Made by a program: the position numbers and the translations under genes | Shown: positions 49,734-60,875 of the stretch, one piece after another | Position numbering within the stretch: position 1 is the stretch's first letter | How the letters are laid out: the number at the start of each line of letters is the position of its first letter | DNA from: Stachybotrys elegans | Lineage: Eukaryota > Ascomycota > Sordariomycetes > Hypocreales > Stachybotryaceae | Assembly: GCA_020746835.1 (NCBI GenBank) | Contig: JAGPNK010000025.1 | Span: forward strand, 236,184-300,183 | Reading direction: 5' to 3' | Length of the DNA stretch: 64,000 bases | Notes under the pieces: model-generated | What the model was told of the DNA's origin: nothing | Databases searched by the model: none | The model's input: the letters and a program-made list of their open reading frames with translations, nothing else

Positions 49734-52273
49734 ATGGCCCACGCAATACCCCCATTTACCTGGGAGAATGGCTTTCGACAACCTTCCACGGGAACGCCAT
49801 GGGCCTGGCCTCAGGAAGAATCCAGATCGAACGGATGTGAGGAAACTGTTGATGATGAAACTGCCTATGTGTCACCGCCCTCTGTTGAGCTTGTTACCTC
49901 AACCGCTCACAATCATCTCGGAATCAATGTGATACGCAACTGGCCAACAATGTATGATGGAACCAACAGCCCTCACGGTCTCCCGGAATGGTGGGAGCCA
50001 AAAGAGGAAGTCGATGTTCTCATCAGTGGAGGTGAGATACTTTCTCAATTATATTTGCTACTGAATCTAACACGATTTGCCTCAGCTGGCCCCAGCGGTC
50101 TTGCCATTGCTGCCAGTCTTGCTCGTCAAGGTGTATCTTTTCGAATTCTTGGTAAGAGACATCTTGTTTCGTCGGACCAAGGCGACCGTGGCTAATGACT
50201 TGAAGACAAGAGCTCCGGCCCCCTGATTGCAGGCCGAGCTGATGGAGTCCAGCCACGCTTTCTTGAGACTATTGCCTTGCTCGGCCTCGCACCTGAGATT
50301 CACGAGGAGGGACCGCTCATTGAGAGAACGGCCATTTATAAGAATGGCAAGAAGTTACTCTTCAATCGTTCTCACCAGTCCGACTCCCGATACCGTGGAC
50401 TGCACATCATTACCCAGGGCCAAATTGAACGCATCTATGTCCGCGACTTGGCCCGCCATAAGGCTCTTGTCGAGCGCAGCTCTATGCTGGAGTCGTACAC
50501 CATCGATGATGACCCCAGCAACACTTATCCCATCCATGCTAAAGTTAACAATAATGCGACAGGGAAGTCCCACGACATCCGCGCCAAGTACCTTGTCGGC
50601 TCTGATGGCGCTGCTAGTACTATTCGGAAAGGACTCAATATCCCCTTTGATGGCGTTAGTACAGACATTTACTGGGGAATTATGGACTGCATCTTCCTCA
50701 CTGACTATCCACACGCTTGGTGTTTCGGGTAAACGAAATCCACCTTATTGTCTGGGTCAGATACTAACTGCCCCTGTAGGAGCGTTATTAGCTCAGAGCA
50801 CGGCGGCTGTGTCATTATCCCGCGTGAAGATGGATACATCAGGTAAGAAATGGCTGCCCCCTTCTTTCGCTGCTCTACAAGACTAAGAACTCCATAGACT
50901 ATACACCCAGTTGAATGTCTCACAGACTGGTGCAATTGCGGCATCACGATTAGCCAAAGACCCTAACCTGGCTGAGGCGGGTGGTAGGGTTGACATCAAC
51001 ACAATTACTCCAGAAGAGGTGTTGGAGCAGGCAAACCGAATTTTTGCCCCTTATAAGCTCGAATTTGGCGCTCCGCTGAGCTGGTTCGCGATCTGGAAAA
51101 GTGAGTGTCCCTGCTTAGGTTGTGAAAGAGAAGGTGTCTCATCCTAACAACCATTTAGTCTCGGAGAGAGTAGCACGCTCATATTCATCGCCGGATAATC
51201 GTGTCCACCTGGTTGGAGATGCTGCGTAGGCAACACCCCGAAACTGACCTACCCTTTGAAACAATGCGACACTAACTCATTCCTACACTAGTCATGTTCA
51301 TAGTGTTATGGGCGCTTTCGGACTCAACGCCTCGATGTTGGATGCGGCCAATCTTTCATGGAAGCTGGGACTCGCGTCAAAGGGCAAGGCGAAGCCCGAC
51401 GTGCTGCTCGACACGTACGGGAGCGAGCGTCGCGGGCATGCTGTGCGCATCATCGAGGTATCGGGAACGTATCTGCGTTTTGTTTGTGGTTCTGCTCTGC
51501 ATGTGCCTAACCTTTCCGACATCGAAGCGTTGGAGAAAGAGGGATCCGGTGATGAGGTAAAGCATCAAGAGCATTCCCAGAAGGTCAACGGAAAGACAAA
51601 TGGCCACTTGAGCGAAGAGGAGCAGAGGGCCAAAGACCTGGAATTCCTTGGAAATTTCTTCAAGGCCCACGGCACCTTCTTGCTTGGAGTTGAATGCCCT
51701 TATGGAGCATCAGTCATTGCTCCAGTAACGCCGGAGGTCACCTCTAAGCCGTCATCTATCCGTGTGAAAAATGGAGTCCGAGCGCCCAACCCGCGGTTGT
51801 GCCTAGGGACAAACAAATCTGGCTATCTGTACGACACGTTTGAGGGACCACCTCGCTTTCATCTTGTTCTGTTTGCTTCCTCTCTGGGCGGAAGCGTGAT
51901 GCTGAACAAGCTTAGCAAGCTGGTGGAGGAGCTCCAACGACCTGATGGCTTCTACAACCGCTATGGTGGTGCTGACATGTTTCACACCGTTGTCGTGACA
52001 AAGTTGATGCCGTTCGAAGTGGAGGATTTGAAATCCAGAGCTGCGACCAACGACAAGATCTCCGCAGGTAGGATTGTCCAGAGCTTTCAAGAGTTAGGGG
52101 CGGACATTGCGTTTGATGATCGCGCTCCGGACGAGGACGCGCACACTACCTGGGGAGCGAACCACACGACGGGCGGTCTGGCCGTTATTCGCCCGGATCT
52201 GTGGGTTGGCATTACGGCAGCCCCAGATGATGTTGATGCCATTACAAAGTATTTCGAAGGCTTTATGGCGTAA
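49734..52273 (+). CDS. phenol 2-monooxygenase-type FAD hydroxylase with C-terminal thioredoxin-like domain
   Basis: The ATG at 49734 (MAHAIPPFTWENG) precedes an unusual N-terminal extension of about 95 residues. The FAD fold VLISGAGPSGLAIAASLARQ follows, split by an intron near 50030-50086. Other motifs: AGRADGVQPRFLE (family-specific), YLVGSDGAASTIRK and VHLVGDAAHVHSVMGAFGLN. Introns also fall near 50137-50210, 50729-50780, 50843-50898, 51100-51159 and 51227-51291. The C-terminal third (from about 51600) is the phenol-hydroxylase dimerisation domain and ends at the TAA at 52271. A charged insertion near 51530-51640 (EALEKEGSGDEVKHQEHSQK and so on) is probably a surface loop. Likely ortho-hydroxylation or oxidative decarboxylation of the resorcylate-like product. 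Confidence 0.93.
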
Positions 52274-52664
52274 TGGAAAACCGGGGTAGTCCTCTTGGTC
52301 CATTGCAATTCAATACTTGGTTGTATTTAGCTGAATTCAACGGGCAAAGGTATTTCATCTGTGCCAGCTACTTTAATGTAGGAACTCCCAATACTGTGCG
52401 CCAATGCCAATAGTATAGGTACCAGTGATTTCGCGGAGCCCTCTGACGATGCAGACGACATCAAATGCATAGATGGCAATGTAAAGCCAGCTACCCTAAA
52501 TGTCAATGGCAGGTGCTTGGTTAAAATAACCGTCAATTCCCTCGACTCTGTACTACTTCGCCTCTACCAATTCGTTCAATATGTGTCATTGCCATCACCA
52601 CCATTTGTTTGACTTAGAGTACTCAAAATACGCGTTTAGGAGACTGGCCCTTGACCGTGCCAAT

Positions 52665-52699
52665 GTGGGATTTCCCGTTCGTGTGCCCCAATGGGTTGA
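52665..52699 (+). repeat. short interspersed repeat, copy C (core)
   Basis: GGGATTTCCCGTTCGTGTGC then CCCAATGGGTT matches copy D nearly exactly, and copies A and B in the GTGTGCCCCAATG core. No clear flanking duplication is visible; GACCGTGCCAATG and GATCGTGCCCATG, 42 bp apart, are a local near-repeat. Confidence 0.5.
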
Positions 52700-53268
52700 T
52701 CGTGCCCATGATGCAACGTAGACGGGATATCCACAGTCATACACTTGCATAAGCGTATGAATCAATTATGTATTTTTCACTTGGAATACAGCATTCAATT
52801 ATCAGCATGGCTACTTTCTCGTTGCTACGCCTGATGCATCTTGGTTAGCCACAAGCTGATCACTTGGCACAGATCGGTTGGCACGTGGGACAGGCCTCGC
52901 TCAGCATGGCAACCGTGATCGCCCTCTCCTTTCATTGGGTATCATACCACCCAGCAATGATTAGTTTCGGTTCATGCGCACGTCGCCATAGGTGAAGACA
53001 TGCGAGTTCCGCGCAACATCGGGATGCTTGTTCTTGGCGACAGGATCAGGCTTCCTGCCCTGTCCAGCTCCGGCAAGACTGGAGTCTCTTTCCGTGTCCT
53101 CGTATTCCGATAGGCTGTCGCCGTGTTCTTAATCTTACGTAGGGTGATCTTAAGTGTCCTTGCTCCGGCTACCTCGGTGGTATGCAACGTCATGACAAGA
53201 GATGGATGGGGTCGCAACAAGGAGGAGGATCCACCACCAAGCTGGCCCCACCCCGCACACACACTCAT

Positions 53269-53278
53269 ACTCCGGTCC
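53269..53278 (-). promoter_or_regulatory. GGACCGGAGT motif upstream of the BBE oxidase
   Basis: Exact 10-mer on the minus strand, followed by ATGAG. It extends the motif series to the right end of the cluster. Confidence 0.4.
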
Positions 53279-53724
53279 TCGTGTAAGTCTTTACTTGTCG
53301 CGCGATGTGAGCATGGTTGCTGCCAGCCTTGCAGGCTCGTTAGCACAGGCACTAAGCTATTTACATCTCACCGCAACCCGCTTACTGGGTCGTGCTTCGG
53401 TGAGATCATCGCGATTGGCACACAGCTGCCAAGGGGTGTCGATGCTGGTCTGACAGGAACTTCCTCCTTGGAGTCATCTTATGTACAGGAACAAGATGTT
53501 CCCCCTTGCATGTCGCATGATCTGTGCCTCAGTGTCCCATGAGCTAGCGGTAAGCGGTGTAAAAACGTTCCGATAGGTCTGGGTGGTAAATCCTCGTTCA
53601 GCCAGGAATGCCTAGATATAAAATGACATGTGCCTTCATAATATTGCTGGCTCGTTACTGGTGAGAGCCATCAGGTAGGAGAGGCATCTTTCTTCTTGTG
53701 AAATCACCAAGAACTTGTTCCAAT

Positions 53725-55532
53725 ATGGCAGGCTTGACCTTACCTATGACGATTGCCCTTGCTGGCCTTATTGCAAATGTTCAGGCGGCGTCGACCCAAG
53801 AATGTGTAAGTACACTTGGCAGACAAACCAATATCTGGGATGGAACATCTCGTGGCTGATTAAAGTACTTTAAATATCCAGTGCAACCTTGTTTCCAGCA
53901 TTTCGCTCAATGTTCTGGGTGAAGATGCACAAGCCTATGAGACAGAGAGAACCGACTTTTGGTGTATGCCACTCATCTTTTGTTCCTACACCCGGTGAAC
54001 TGACAATAATGCTGCTTATAGCAACTACCGCATGGCTGAGACCATCATGCGTTTTCATGCCACAGACATCGTCAGAGGTGGCAGAAGCTGTCCAGATCAT
54101 GGTTGAGAATGACTGCCAACTTTCCGTCAAGGGTGGTGGCCACAGTACCATTCCTGGAGCCGCCAACATTGATGATGGTGTGCTTATGGCCATGAAGCAC
54201 ATCAACACAACCGAGGTCAACATCGAAGAAGGATATATTCGCGTTGGATCGGGCGCCTTGTTCCAAAGTATCTACGACACGCTTGATCCTTTGGGACTTG
54301 CCGCCATTGTCGGTCGAGTAGGTGTCGTCGGTATGGGCATGGCGGTGGGAGCAGGAATTTCATACTTCACCAACGAACTTGGCCTTGTCGTCGACAATGT
54401 TGTGGCCTACGAGATGGTGCTTGCTAACGGTACCTTCGTGGAGGTCAGCAGCACGCAGCTTCCAGACCTGTTCTGGGCAATGAAGGGAGGCAACAACAAC
54501 TTCGGTGTCGTGACTCACCTGAAGCTCCGCACAATCGAAACGGCGGGCGCCGTCTTTGGTGGCGTCATCACCTATCCTGAGGCGTCGCTGGATGACTTCG
54601 GAACCTTGCTCTACGACTACCACGTGAGACAAGCCGTCGAGGCACCCAAGACACACGTGCTACCACAGTACTATTACAATGGAACCACCAATACTGTTGG
54701 AGCGGTGGCAGCCATAGTATACAATGACGATGTCGAGACGGTGCCGGAGATTCAGCAAGGCTGGATGGAGATTGATGCTACATCCAATACGGTACAAAGA
54801 CGGGAGACATATGCCGACCTGGTTGATCAAGTAAGAGATACGTCCGGCGACGGTCTTGTGTAAGTGGCATATTTTACCTACTGGGATCACTTCCTATCCC
54901 AGGCTTGGGGAATTTCCGGGCTGACAGGACCTAGGCAAGAACAGCGAACTCTCACCATCTACGCTGACGAAGCCCTCATGAAGGACTTTTGGCAAGCTTA
55001 TCACGCTTGGCTTCAGCAATACCAGCATATCCAAGGTCTCTACGCCATTCACGTCCAAATGCCCATCACCCCTCGCGCTGTGGCACAGGGTTACGCCAAT
55101 GGAGGAAATGCCCTGGGGTTTGATCCTGCAGAGAATCGCACGCTTTCAGGTATGTAGTTGAGGGCCAAAATTCCACTGATGTAAGCTGACTCGCAACATA
55201 GTCATTGTGTGGAGTCTTAGTATCGACAACATTGAAGATACAGAGGAGATACTTCCGGCACACAGAGAATTCATCTCCTCCATGGAGGAAATGGCCAGCA
55301 GCCGCGGGTTGTTGCACCCGTATATGTAGGTTTCGTGGATGAGCTGCATTCCGGAAGTCTTCAGCTAACGAAGGAATACTACAGCATGCTCACGTACTCT
55401 GCTCATGACCAACCAGCCATTGCCAGCTACGGGGAGGAGAATGTGCAACGACTTCAGGAAATTCGCGATATCTATGATCCGGGCCATGTTTTCAAGACGC
55501 TTATCCCGGGAGGCCAAAAACTTCAAGATTAG
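53725..55532 (+). CDS. secreted BBE-type FAD-linked oxidase (PCMH fold)
   Basis: The ATG at 53725 opens a signal peptide (MAGLTLPMTIALAGLIANVQ). The mature part begins CNLVSSISLNVLG. The second exon joins the third only if donor GTATGC at about 53967 is used, which gives TDFWSTTAWLRPS. The FAD domain follows: VKGGGHSTIPGAANIDDGV, with the His used for covalent flavin attachment, then VGRVGVVGMGMAVGAGISYF and ANGTFVEVS. The berberine-bridge C-terminal motif reads IRDIYDPGHVFKTLIPGG. The Cys that makes a second flavin bond in many BBE-like proteins is not seen in the usual place (VGRVGVVGMG), so a single covalent link is likely. Possible reaction: oxidative ring closure, alcohol oxidation or dehydrogenation of the secreted or vesicular product. 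It is the last gene carrying the shared motif. Confidence 0.93.
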
Positions 55533-56927
55533 CCATCAAGTATGAATAATGGAGTAGGTACATAAAACTGCTCTTCCTTTCGAGCAGCGCTATCGAAGCT
55601 AGTAACGTACCATGATACATGAATCTACGCGCTACTAAGCTCATGATTTCTGACTCCCACTGGTCATCTCTTAGGTCCAACTCCTGTTGTATCTTCTGAT
55701 TTATCTGAGTAAGTAAATCATTCTTCTCGGTTAAGACTGGTCCTGCTGGTTCCGTTGGTGCTAACCATCGTTGTCGATTGGAGAGCAGAGAGACTGTTCT
55801 CTTCGCCGAAATCAACCTTCTGCTCCATCTAGCAAACTTACTGACAGCCATAGTTGTGTCATCGGGGCCCAATACAAGTACATTTATGAATATGAGCGTG
55901 ACGACTGTGTGCTGAAAGGTGGAATATGTGACTGCTTTGCTGTATGAAAATGCCGATGAAATAGGGCCCCAGGAAGTGGGGATCCTTTTCAAATTGGGCA
56001 GCTTTACTTCAAGGAGTAGCTTCAGTCCAAGGAAGGATAGACTGAAGATTGGCTGGGTTGTGGAATCTTGCTTTAGTTGGTTGAAATTCGACTCGTTGCT
56101 GAGGCGGATCGCAAGGCTTTGTGCACCAATGACCTGTCTTTGCAAAATGATCTCCTGTTGTGTCGAACGTAGCTGCCGAGATAAAGCATTAGTGGCTATT
56201 TCAAGTCGAGCTATAGCCAAGCTATGGTGCCTGCTGTCGTCTCGACATTGCACAGCTGTTGTGGTAAGATGGTGGTTAAGGTGAGCAGACTGCTGAGAAG
56301 AACGCTGCACAGAATCAAGTATCGACTGCAAATACCCAATCGTGGTATTTTGATGGGATAGTATCAAGCCGATGTCACCTGTCGTAGTTGCGCTACTTCG
56401 ATATCAATGAGACATCCTGCGTAAAATATTTCATGTCAAGTGCTTGCGCTGACAGAGTGAACTTACCGGGAATCATCAGCGAGCCTGAGACTCCTTTCAA
56501 GGAGGTAACGCTGCACAGACTGGTCCACAAGCTCAGCATAGGCTTTGAGCTCGCGTAACCTGCCTTCACTCCGCACAATCTTCCATGCCTTCTTCAAGCG
56601 GTCTTTCCAAACTGTGTTAGGAAGGCTATCCAATTCATTTATGTCTTGGACGAATGCATCAAGAGCACCGTCCGCACTCCCAAGAACGTCGAGTAACACT
56701 GATCGTGACTCAATTCCCGGCTCCAAGGGCGTTGTCTTGTCGCTGAGGGTATCGCGGGCAAGCTTCACTGACGCAAGGAGCCCAAGGGCGTATTGTTTCA
56801 AGCGACCCAAATCATTTTCTGCCGGCTTCCCTCGTTGAAGCTTGTGAAGCTGTCGAACAATCTTCCCACCAAAATCCAGAAACGCGATGACAGCGCTGGC
56901 GATGCCAATGGCCGATGCAGGGTCCAT
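55501..56927 (-). CDS. protein with STAND-type N-terminal helical domain
   Basis: Opens at the ATG at 56927 with MDPASAIGIASAVIAFLDFG, the typical start of the N-terminal domain found on fungal STAND/NLR-like proteins (PigL_N/Helo-like family). An intron near 56470-56400 (donor GTAAGT, acceptor before TAGCGC) joins it in frame to a second exon ending at 55501. The second part (LILSHQNTTIGYLQSILDS, then coiled-coil-like QLRSTQQEIILQRQ) has no NACHT or NB-ARC domain, so the protein is a truncated or 'N-domain only' member of about 450 aa. The stretch TVVTLIFINVLVLG is hydrophobic. Such domains act in non-self recognition and programmed cell death in fungi. The 3' end overlaps the BBE 3' region on the other strand by about 30 bp. 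Confidence 0.75.
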
Positions 56928-57292
56928 TTCTGCAGGTCATATCAAAGACGGACCACGAGTGTGAGGATGAAAAGGGGAGAAAATGTGGAAGTGCTTGTCG
57001 GGCAGCTGAAACTGCAAGACCGGACGTACGCCATGAGGCTGTGCTGCTTACAGCCAAGGCGTTGGTTAAGGCAGAGTCGGTGGCTGTGCATCCAGTTCAA
57101 CGTCTCTGACTCAATACCAAAGCGATGTATGTATGACTGGGGGATAGCAATAGGGTGATATATCAAGCATACACACAATCAAGATATAAACCTGAAATAT
57201 TTCAGTCAGATGTTAGAGCTGCCAGTTATCAACACAATAGTCAAGCAACCTCCTCTTCGGTCCTGGAGCAAGATTGATTCTTTATGTATATG
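56928..57292. other. short intergenic region
   Basis: Upstream of the STAND-domain gene and downstream of the AAA+ gene. No feature is recognised. Confidence 0.5.
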
Positions 57293-59831
57293 CTAAATTA
57301 CCAACTCCTCCAACTTTTGTAGGAGTAATTCCCTCCCATCACTTTGTCGATTTGATCCAATGCTTCCGGAAACACTAGATCCTGGTAGACTATTGCGAAG
57401 CACAATCAAAACTTGCTTCAGCGTGAGATCTTCACCGTTTGCTGCCGTAGTAAAGGCGTGTGCCGTGCGCACATAATTCTTGATGTTCCGGCCATTAAGC
57501 TGCAAACGACCGAGTTGCTGATACATGTCTTCTGTCCATGTAGATGGTCTTGTGTTTCCCTGGGTGGCTCGTGCAAGATGGTGACGCCAGATATTTGCTC
57601 TGGACATATCATCTAGTTCACTATACTCGATTGTCACATGAATTCGGTTCTTTGCCAGGATATTAGTCTCTCGAGGTATGTGTTCTTCCATAAAAATAGC
57701 ACTTACAAAGAAGGCATCATCAAAGTCATCTCTTCGGTTCGTGGTGAGAAATAGCATGCCGCTGTAGTACTCAAGCATCCGGAGGAAGACTAATGTCCGA
57801 TTAGCTCTTATCACGGACCTTCAGCAAATAGCAGCACACACCGGCTACTACAGAGTTACGTTGCAGACTGTCTGTAGTTCGCTTGCTCATAAGGACATCG
57901 GCTTCATCCAAGAGCACCACGGCATTCCATCTAGCACCCATCTGAAAGATTTTCAGGAGTTCCCTCTCCAATGAGCCCACGTCGGTGCCGAGCTCGCCTG
58001 CACTGACGTGATAGAGTGGCCGCTGGGCCACCTTGGCAACACTCTCTGTTTCCCAACATTAGCCACCCAAGTCCAATTATCGGTCCCATGCGTCCATGAA
58101 ACGACTTACCTGCAGTGAGCGTTTTGCCAAGCCCAGGGGGACCGTAGAGCAAGAAGATCAGTCCTTTGCCTTTGTCGTCAATCACGTCGTCGTAGGAATT
58201 TTCCTTGCCGCTCTTGAATCCTTCAACCAACCTACGAATGAAGAGTTTTCTTTGGGGTGAGAACTGGAGTGACTCAAAGGGGTCTTCGTTGTACGGGATT
58301 TCCCTAAGGTGACTGAACAATACCATCTTGACCCAGATTTTCTGCTTCAATGCGAATGCGATGACTACGTTGCGACATATGAGGTAGTCCTCGTCAACGA
58401 GACTCGGTGGTTTCGGTTTCGAATAGTCTGCTGGGTCGAGTTCTGCCCAATCACCCCCGGTCTGCGTCCATCCTTCTGGAATGAAGCTTGGTAGAGGTGT
58501 CGATTGGGATGGCTTGACAATGGGCTCTGACGGAGCAGCCTCCACTCTCTTCATTGTGGGAAGGACCTTGCTTATGCAGTTTGCGACCACGTCACCACGG
58601 TTGGCTTGAATTTCGCCAATGATTCCTTGTTTTTCGCAGTCGATGATGACATCTTCATTGAGCTTATCACAATGTTAGTACGGGTGACAGCCTGAGTAAA
58701 GAGGGTTGAGACGAGACAACTGACTTGCAAGACTTTCCTGGACCGTATGATTCTCATGTTACCAGTGTTCCCGGATGTCGGCAAATATGCTGGGCCGCTG
58801 TAGTTCCAAAGACTAAAGTCTTTTTTGCATACGTCTAAATAGGCCCTTCCTCTTGCAATGAGAGAGTCTCGAATCGAGGTTTGGCTTTTCTGTTCCAAGA
58901 ATCGCAGTGGAACGAACTTCATGCTGTGATGATCAATCTGGCGGAACCCATCAAAGTAATCGATGAATTTTTCCTTGGACTTGATCTCAAAATCACCTCC
59001 ATCGTGACAGCCGAAAAGTAATTTTAGCTTCCATCGCGGCGTGTTATCGTAGAAAGTATCCGTCATAGATTCGAGAATGAAGCATTGACTATCTTCGATG
59101 CTCTGGCCTCGACGGACGCGAACGATGGGTTCGAATGGGGGGAAGAGCATCCATAGTGTGAAGAAGGATATCTTGCCACCTTTGACGACCTGATTCTCGT
59201 ATGTGTCAATGGAGCCTTGGTGGCACATGGGCGATTTGATGAAGTTTAGGAGCTGAGCAAGCCCGACCTGGGTCTTGCGCGAAAGTGGTAAAGTTTTGGA
59301 TCGCTTCTCCAGTTCCCCGCGCAGGAAAAAGAGGCATCGGAACGGATGCTCAATCACGAGCACGCTTGTTTCGAGGTCCAGTTCCAGGTAATTCTTGGCA
59401 ATTTCGCGGAAGATGTCAACGATTTTCTCCGACTGTATTTCGAGGCGCCACCGCAGCGTCTTTGACTGGCTCAAGACGGCTTTGAATAGCACAGGATACT
59501 CTTTGAATGGATCTTTCTCCTCCTCTTCATTGGTGGCCTCCTCATTATTGGTTTCGGGAGCATTGAAATTGTAGCCTTCAAACTCAATAACATGCTTGCC
59601 GTTCGAGTCATGGAATTGGATTACTGTCTTCAATTCTGGTACGGTTTCATCTGCAATCAGACTACCCTCATCTTGGTCGTCCTCTGCGGTGGCGTCTGCT
59701 TCGAAGCCGGAAGATTGCGGGGTGACAATGTTTTGTTGAGGATCTGCTTGGTTGTCTCCTGGTATAAAACGGCCACCAAGAACTTTGTTATAGAGCGCCG
59801 TGGTCCGGTCTGGAGCAGTGTCGGACGCCAT
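57293..59831 (-). CDS. AAA+ ATPase with N-terminal DUF7025-like region
   Basis: The first real ATG is at 59831 (MASDTAPDRTTALYNK). The N-terminal region of about 400 residues contains a FFTLWMLFPPFEPIVRV-type block typical of a fungal domain (DUF7025-like) found before AAA modules. The AAA core, restored across introns, shows Walker A YGPPGLGKTLTAES, Walker B VVLLDEADVLM, sensor-1 region MLFLTTNR, and SVVAVFLRMLEYYSG. The C-terminal helical lid (LNGRNIKNYVRTAHAF) ends at 57293. Intron borders near 58123-58050, 57840-57790 and about 58745-58660 are inferred. Family members are uncharacterised AAA proteins of filamentous fungi, possibly chaperone-like. Neighbours suggest a self/non-self or stress locus, not the polyketide pathway. 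Confidence 0.88.
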
Positions 59832-60875
59832 TGCTTCTGAGCTGGCTGACACAAGCAGGATGAAGATAGTAGAATTCTCTCCACTACAGTATTTTTGCTC
59901 CCCTGTGCATTCCGTAAAGGTCAGAATCTGCTGTTATAGACTGTGGTGGATTGGTCGGAGCCTTTGGCGTGACCCTAGACCATAACCCCGCCGAGACACA
60001 TCAAAGATAAGGGATTTTACACTTCCCTATCAACTATGCAGGGTCTAGGTATACCCCCTGATCTTACGGCTGATAGTCAGCTGTCCCTGGTGATGCTCCC
60101 TGGGCAGTCAAATATGCCTCGCCAGACCCTGTTATTAGGCATCCAATGGGTTCGATGATGAAATATTTGCCGTGTTCAGGGGGAAATTCGTGTTCGTCGA
60201 CTATTGGATCAGCGCGCGGCATGATCCCTACCACACAACGTTGTCTTGTAAGAGATATCCAAATCTGCGGTGCATCATTGCGCAGGCGTACAGATCTCGG
60301 TGGCTGGTCTCGTTTTACTTCTACGGGGGAAAGTCTTCCTCTATCGAAGGCAAACGATTGTCCATTCTGAATCATGGGTTCGAACCAGGCTTGAGACGAA
60401 CAGTCCGCGTGCAAAATAGTCTCCGTGGTGCGGTCGCCTGCGTTTGGAGCACCGTTGGGCAGCCAATGCCCAGAAAATCAGGATCCTGATGCCCAAAGCT
60501 GGTGTGATAAGGGTGTGGCTATGTCGGTACAGCAGTCGACCCCATACTTTCTGTCATCATCCCTCAGCTGGACAGGGGTCTAGTTTCTGACATGCAGGAC
60601 TGTGGCTGCTAAAGTACAGGCCATCCTTGACGAACAGGCCGCCCACACCAAGACCCACGTTGGAGGATTCACAGGCCTGTGCAGCCACTCCGACCTACGA
60701 CAGCGAAGCCTCACCTCTCATTAACTGCCACGCTCAGCGCGGCAAAAGATCTGCTTCCTTGGAGGCTCTACTCACAGGGTCTACAAGGCAAGAAACTGAA
60801 AATCTCATCGCAAGGCCAACTCCTGCTACGACTACAACATTCGCGCATTGCCAGAAAGCAAAGGAGTCGTTCACA
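59832..60875. other. intergenic region between AAA+ gene and the unknown membrane protein
   Basis: No convincing gene. A minus-strand frame at 60064-60414 has no recognisable features. The open frame of the next gene extends upstream to about 60627 without an ATG, so an upstream exon is possible. Confidence 0.5.

Larger units (their letters stand above)
52274..53724. other. intergenic region upstream of the BBE oxidase, with repeat copy C and a GGACCGGAGT motif
   Basis: No gene is recognised. Repeat copy C lies near 52665-52699. A reverse-strand GGACCGGAGT lies at 53269-53278, about 450 bp before the BBE start. Confidence 0.55.

Noticed and set aside
53950..54030. Apparent frameshift in the BBE gene
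   Set aside because: Using donor GTATGC one codon later than the first GT restores the frame and gives the conserved FWSTTAWLRP segment.
60064..60414. 116-codon minus-strand frame upstream of the unknown protein
   Set aside because: No start context, motif or similarity supports it; it may be chance.
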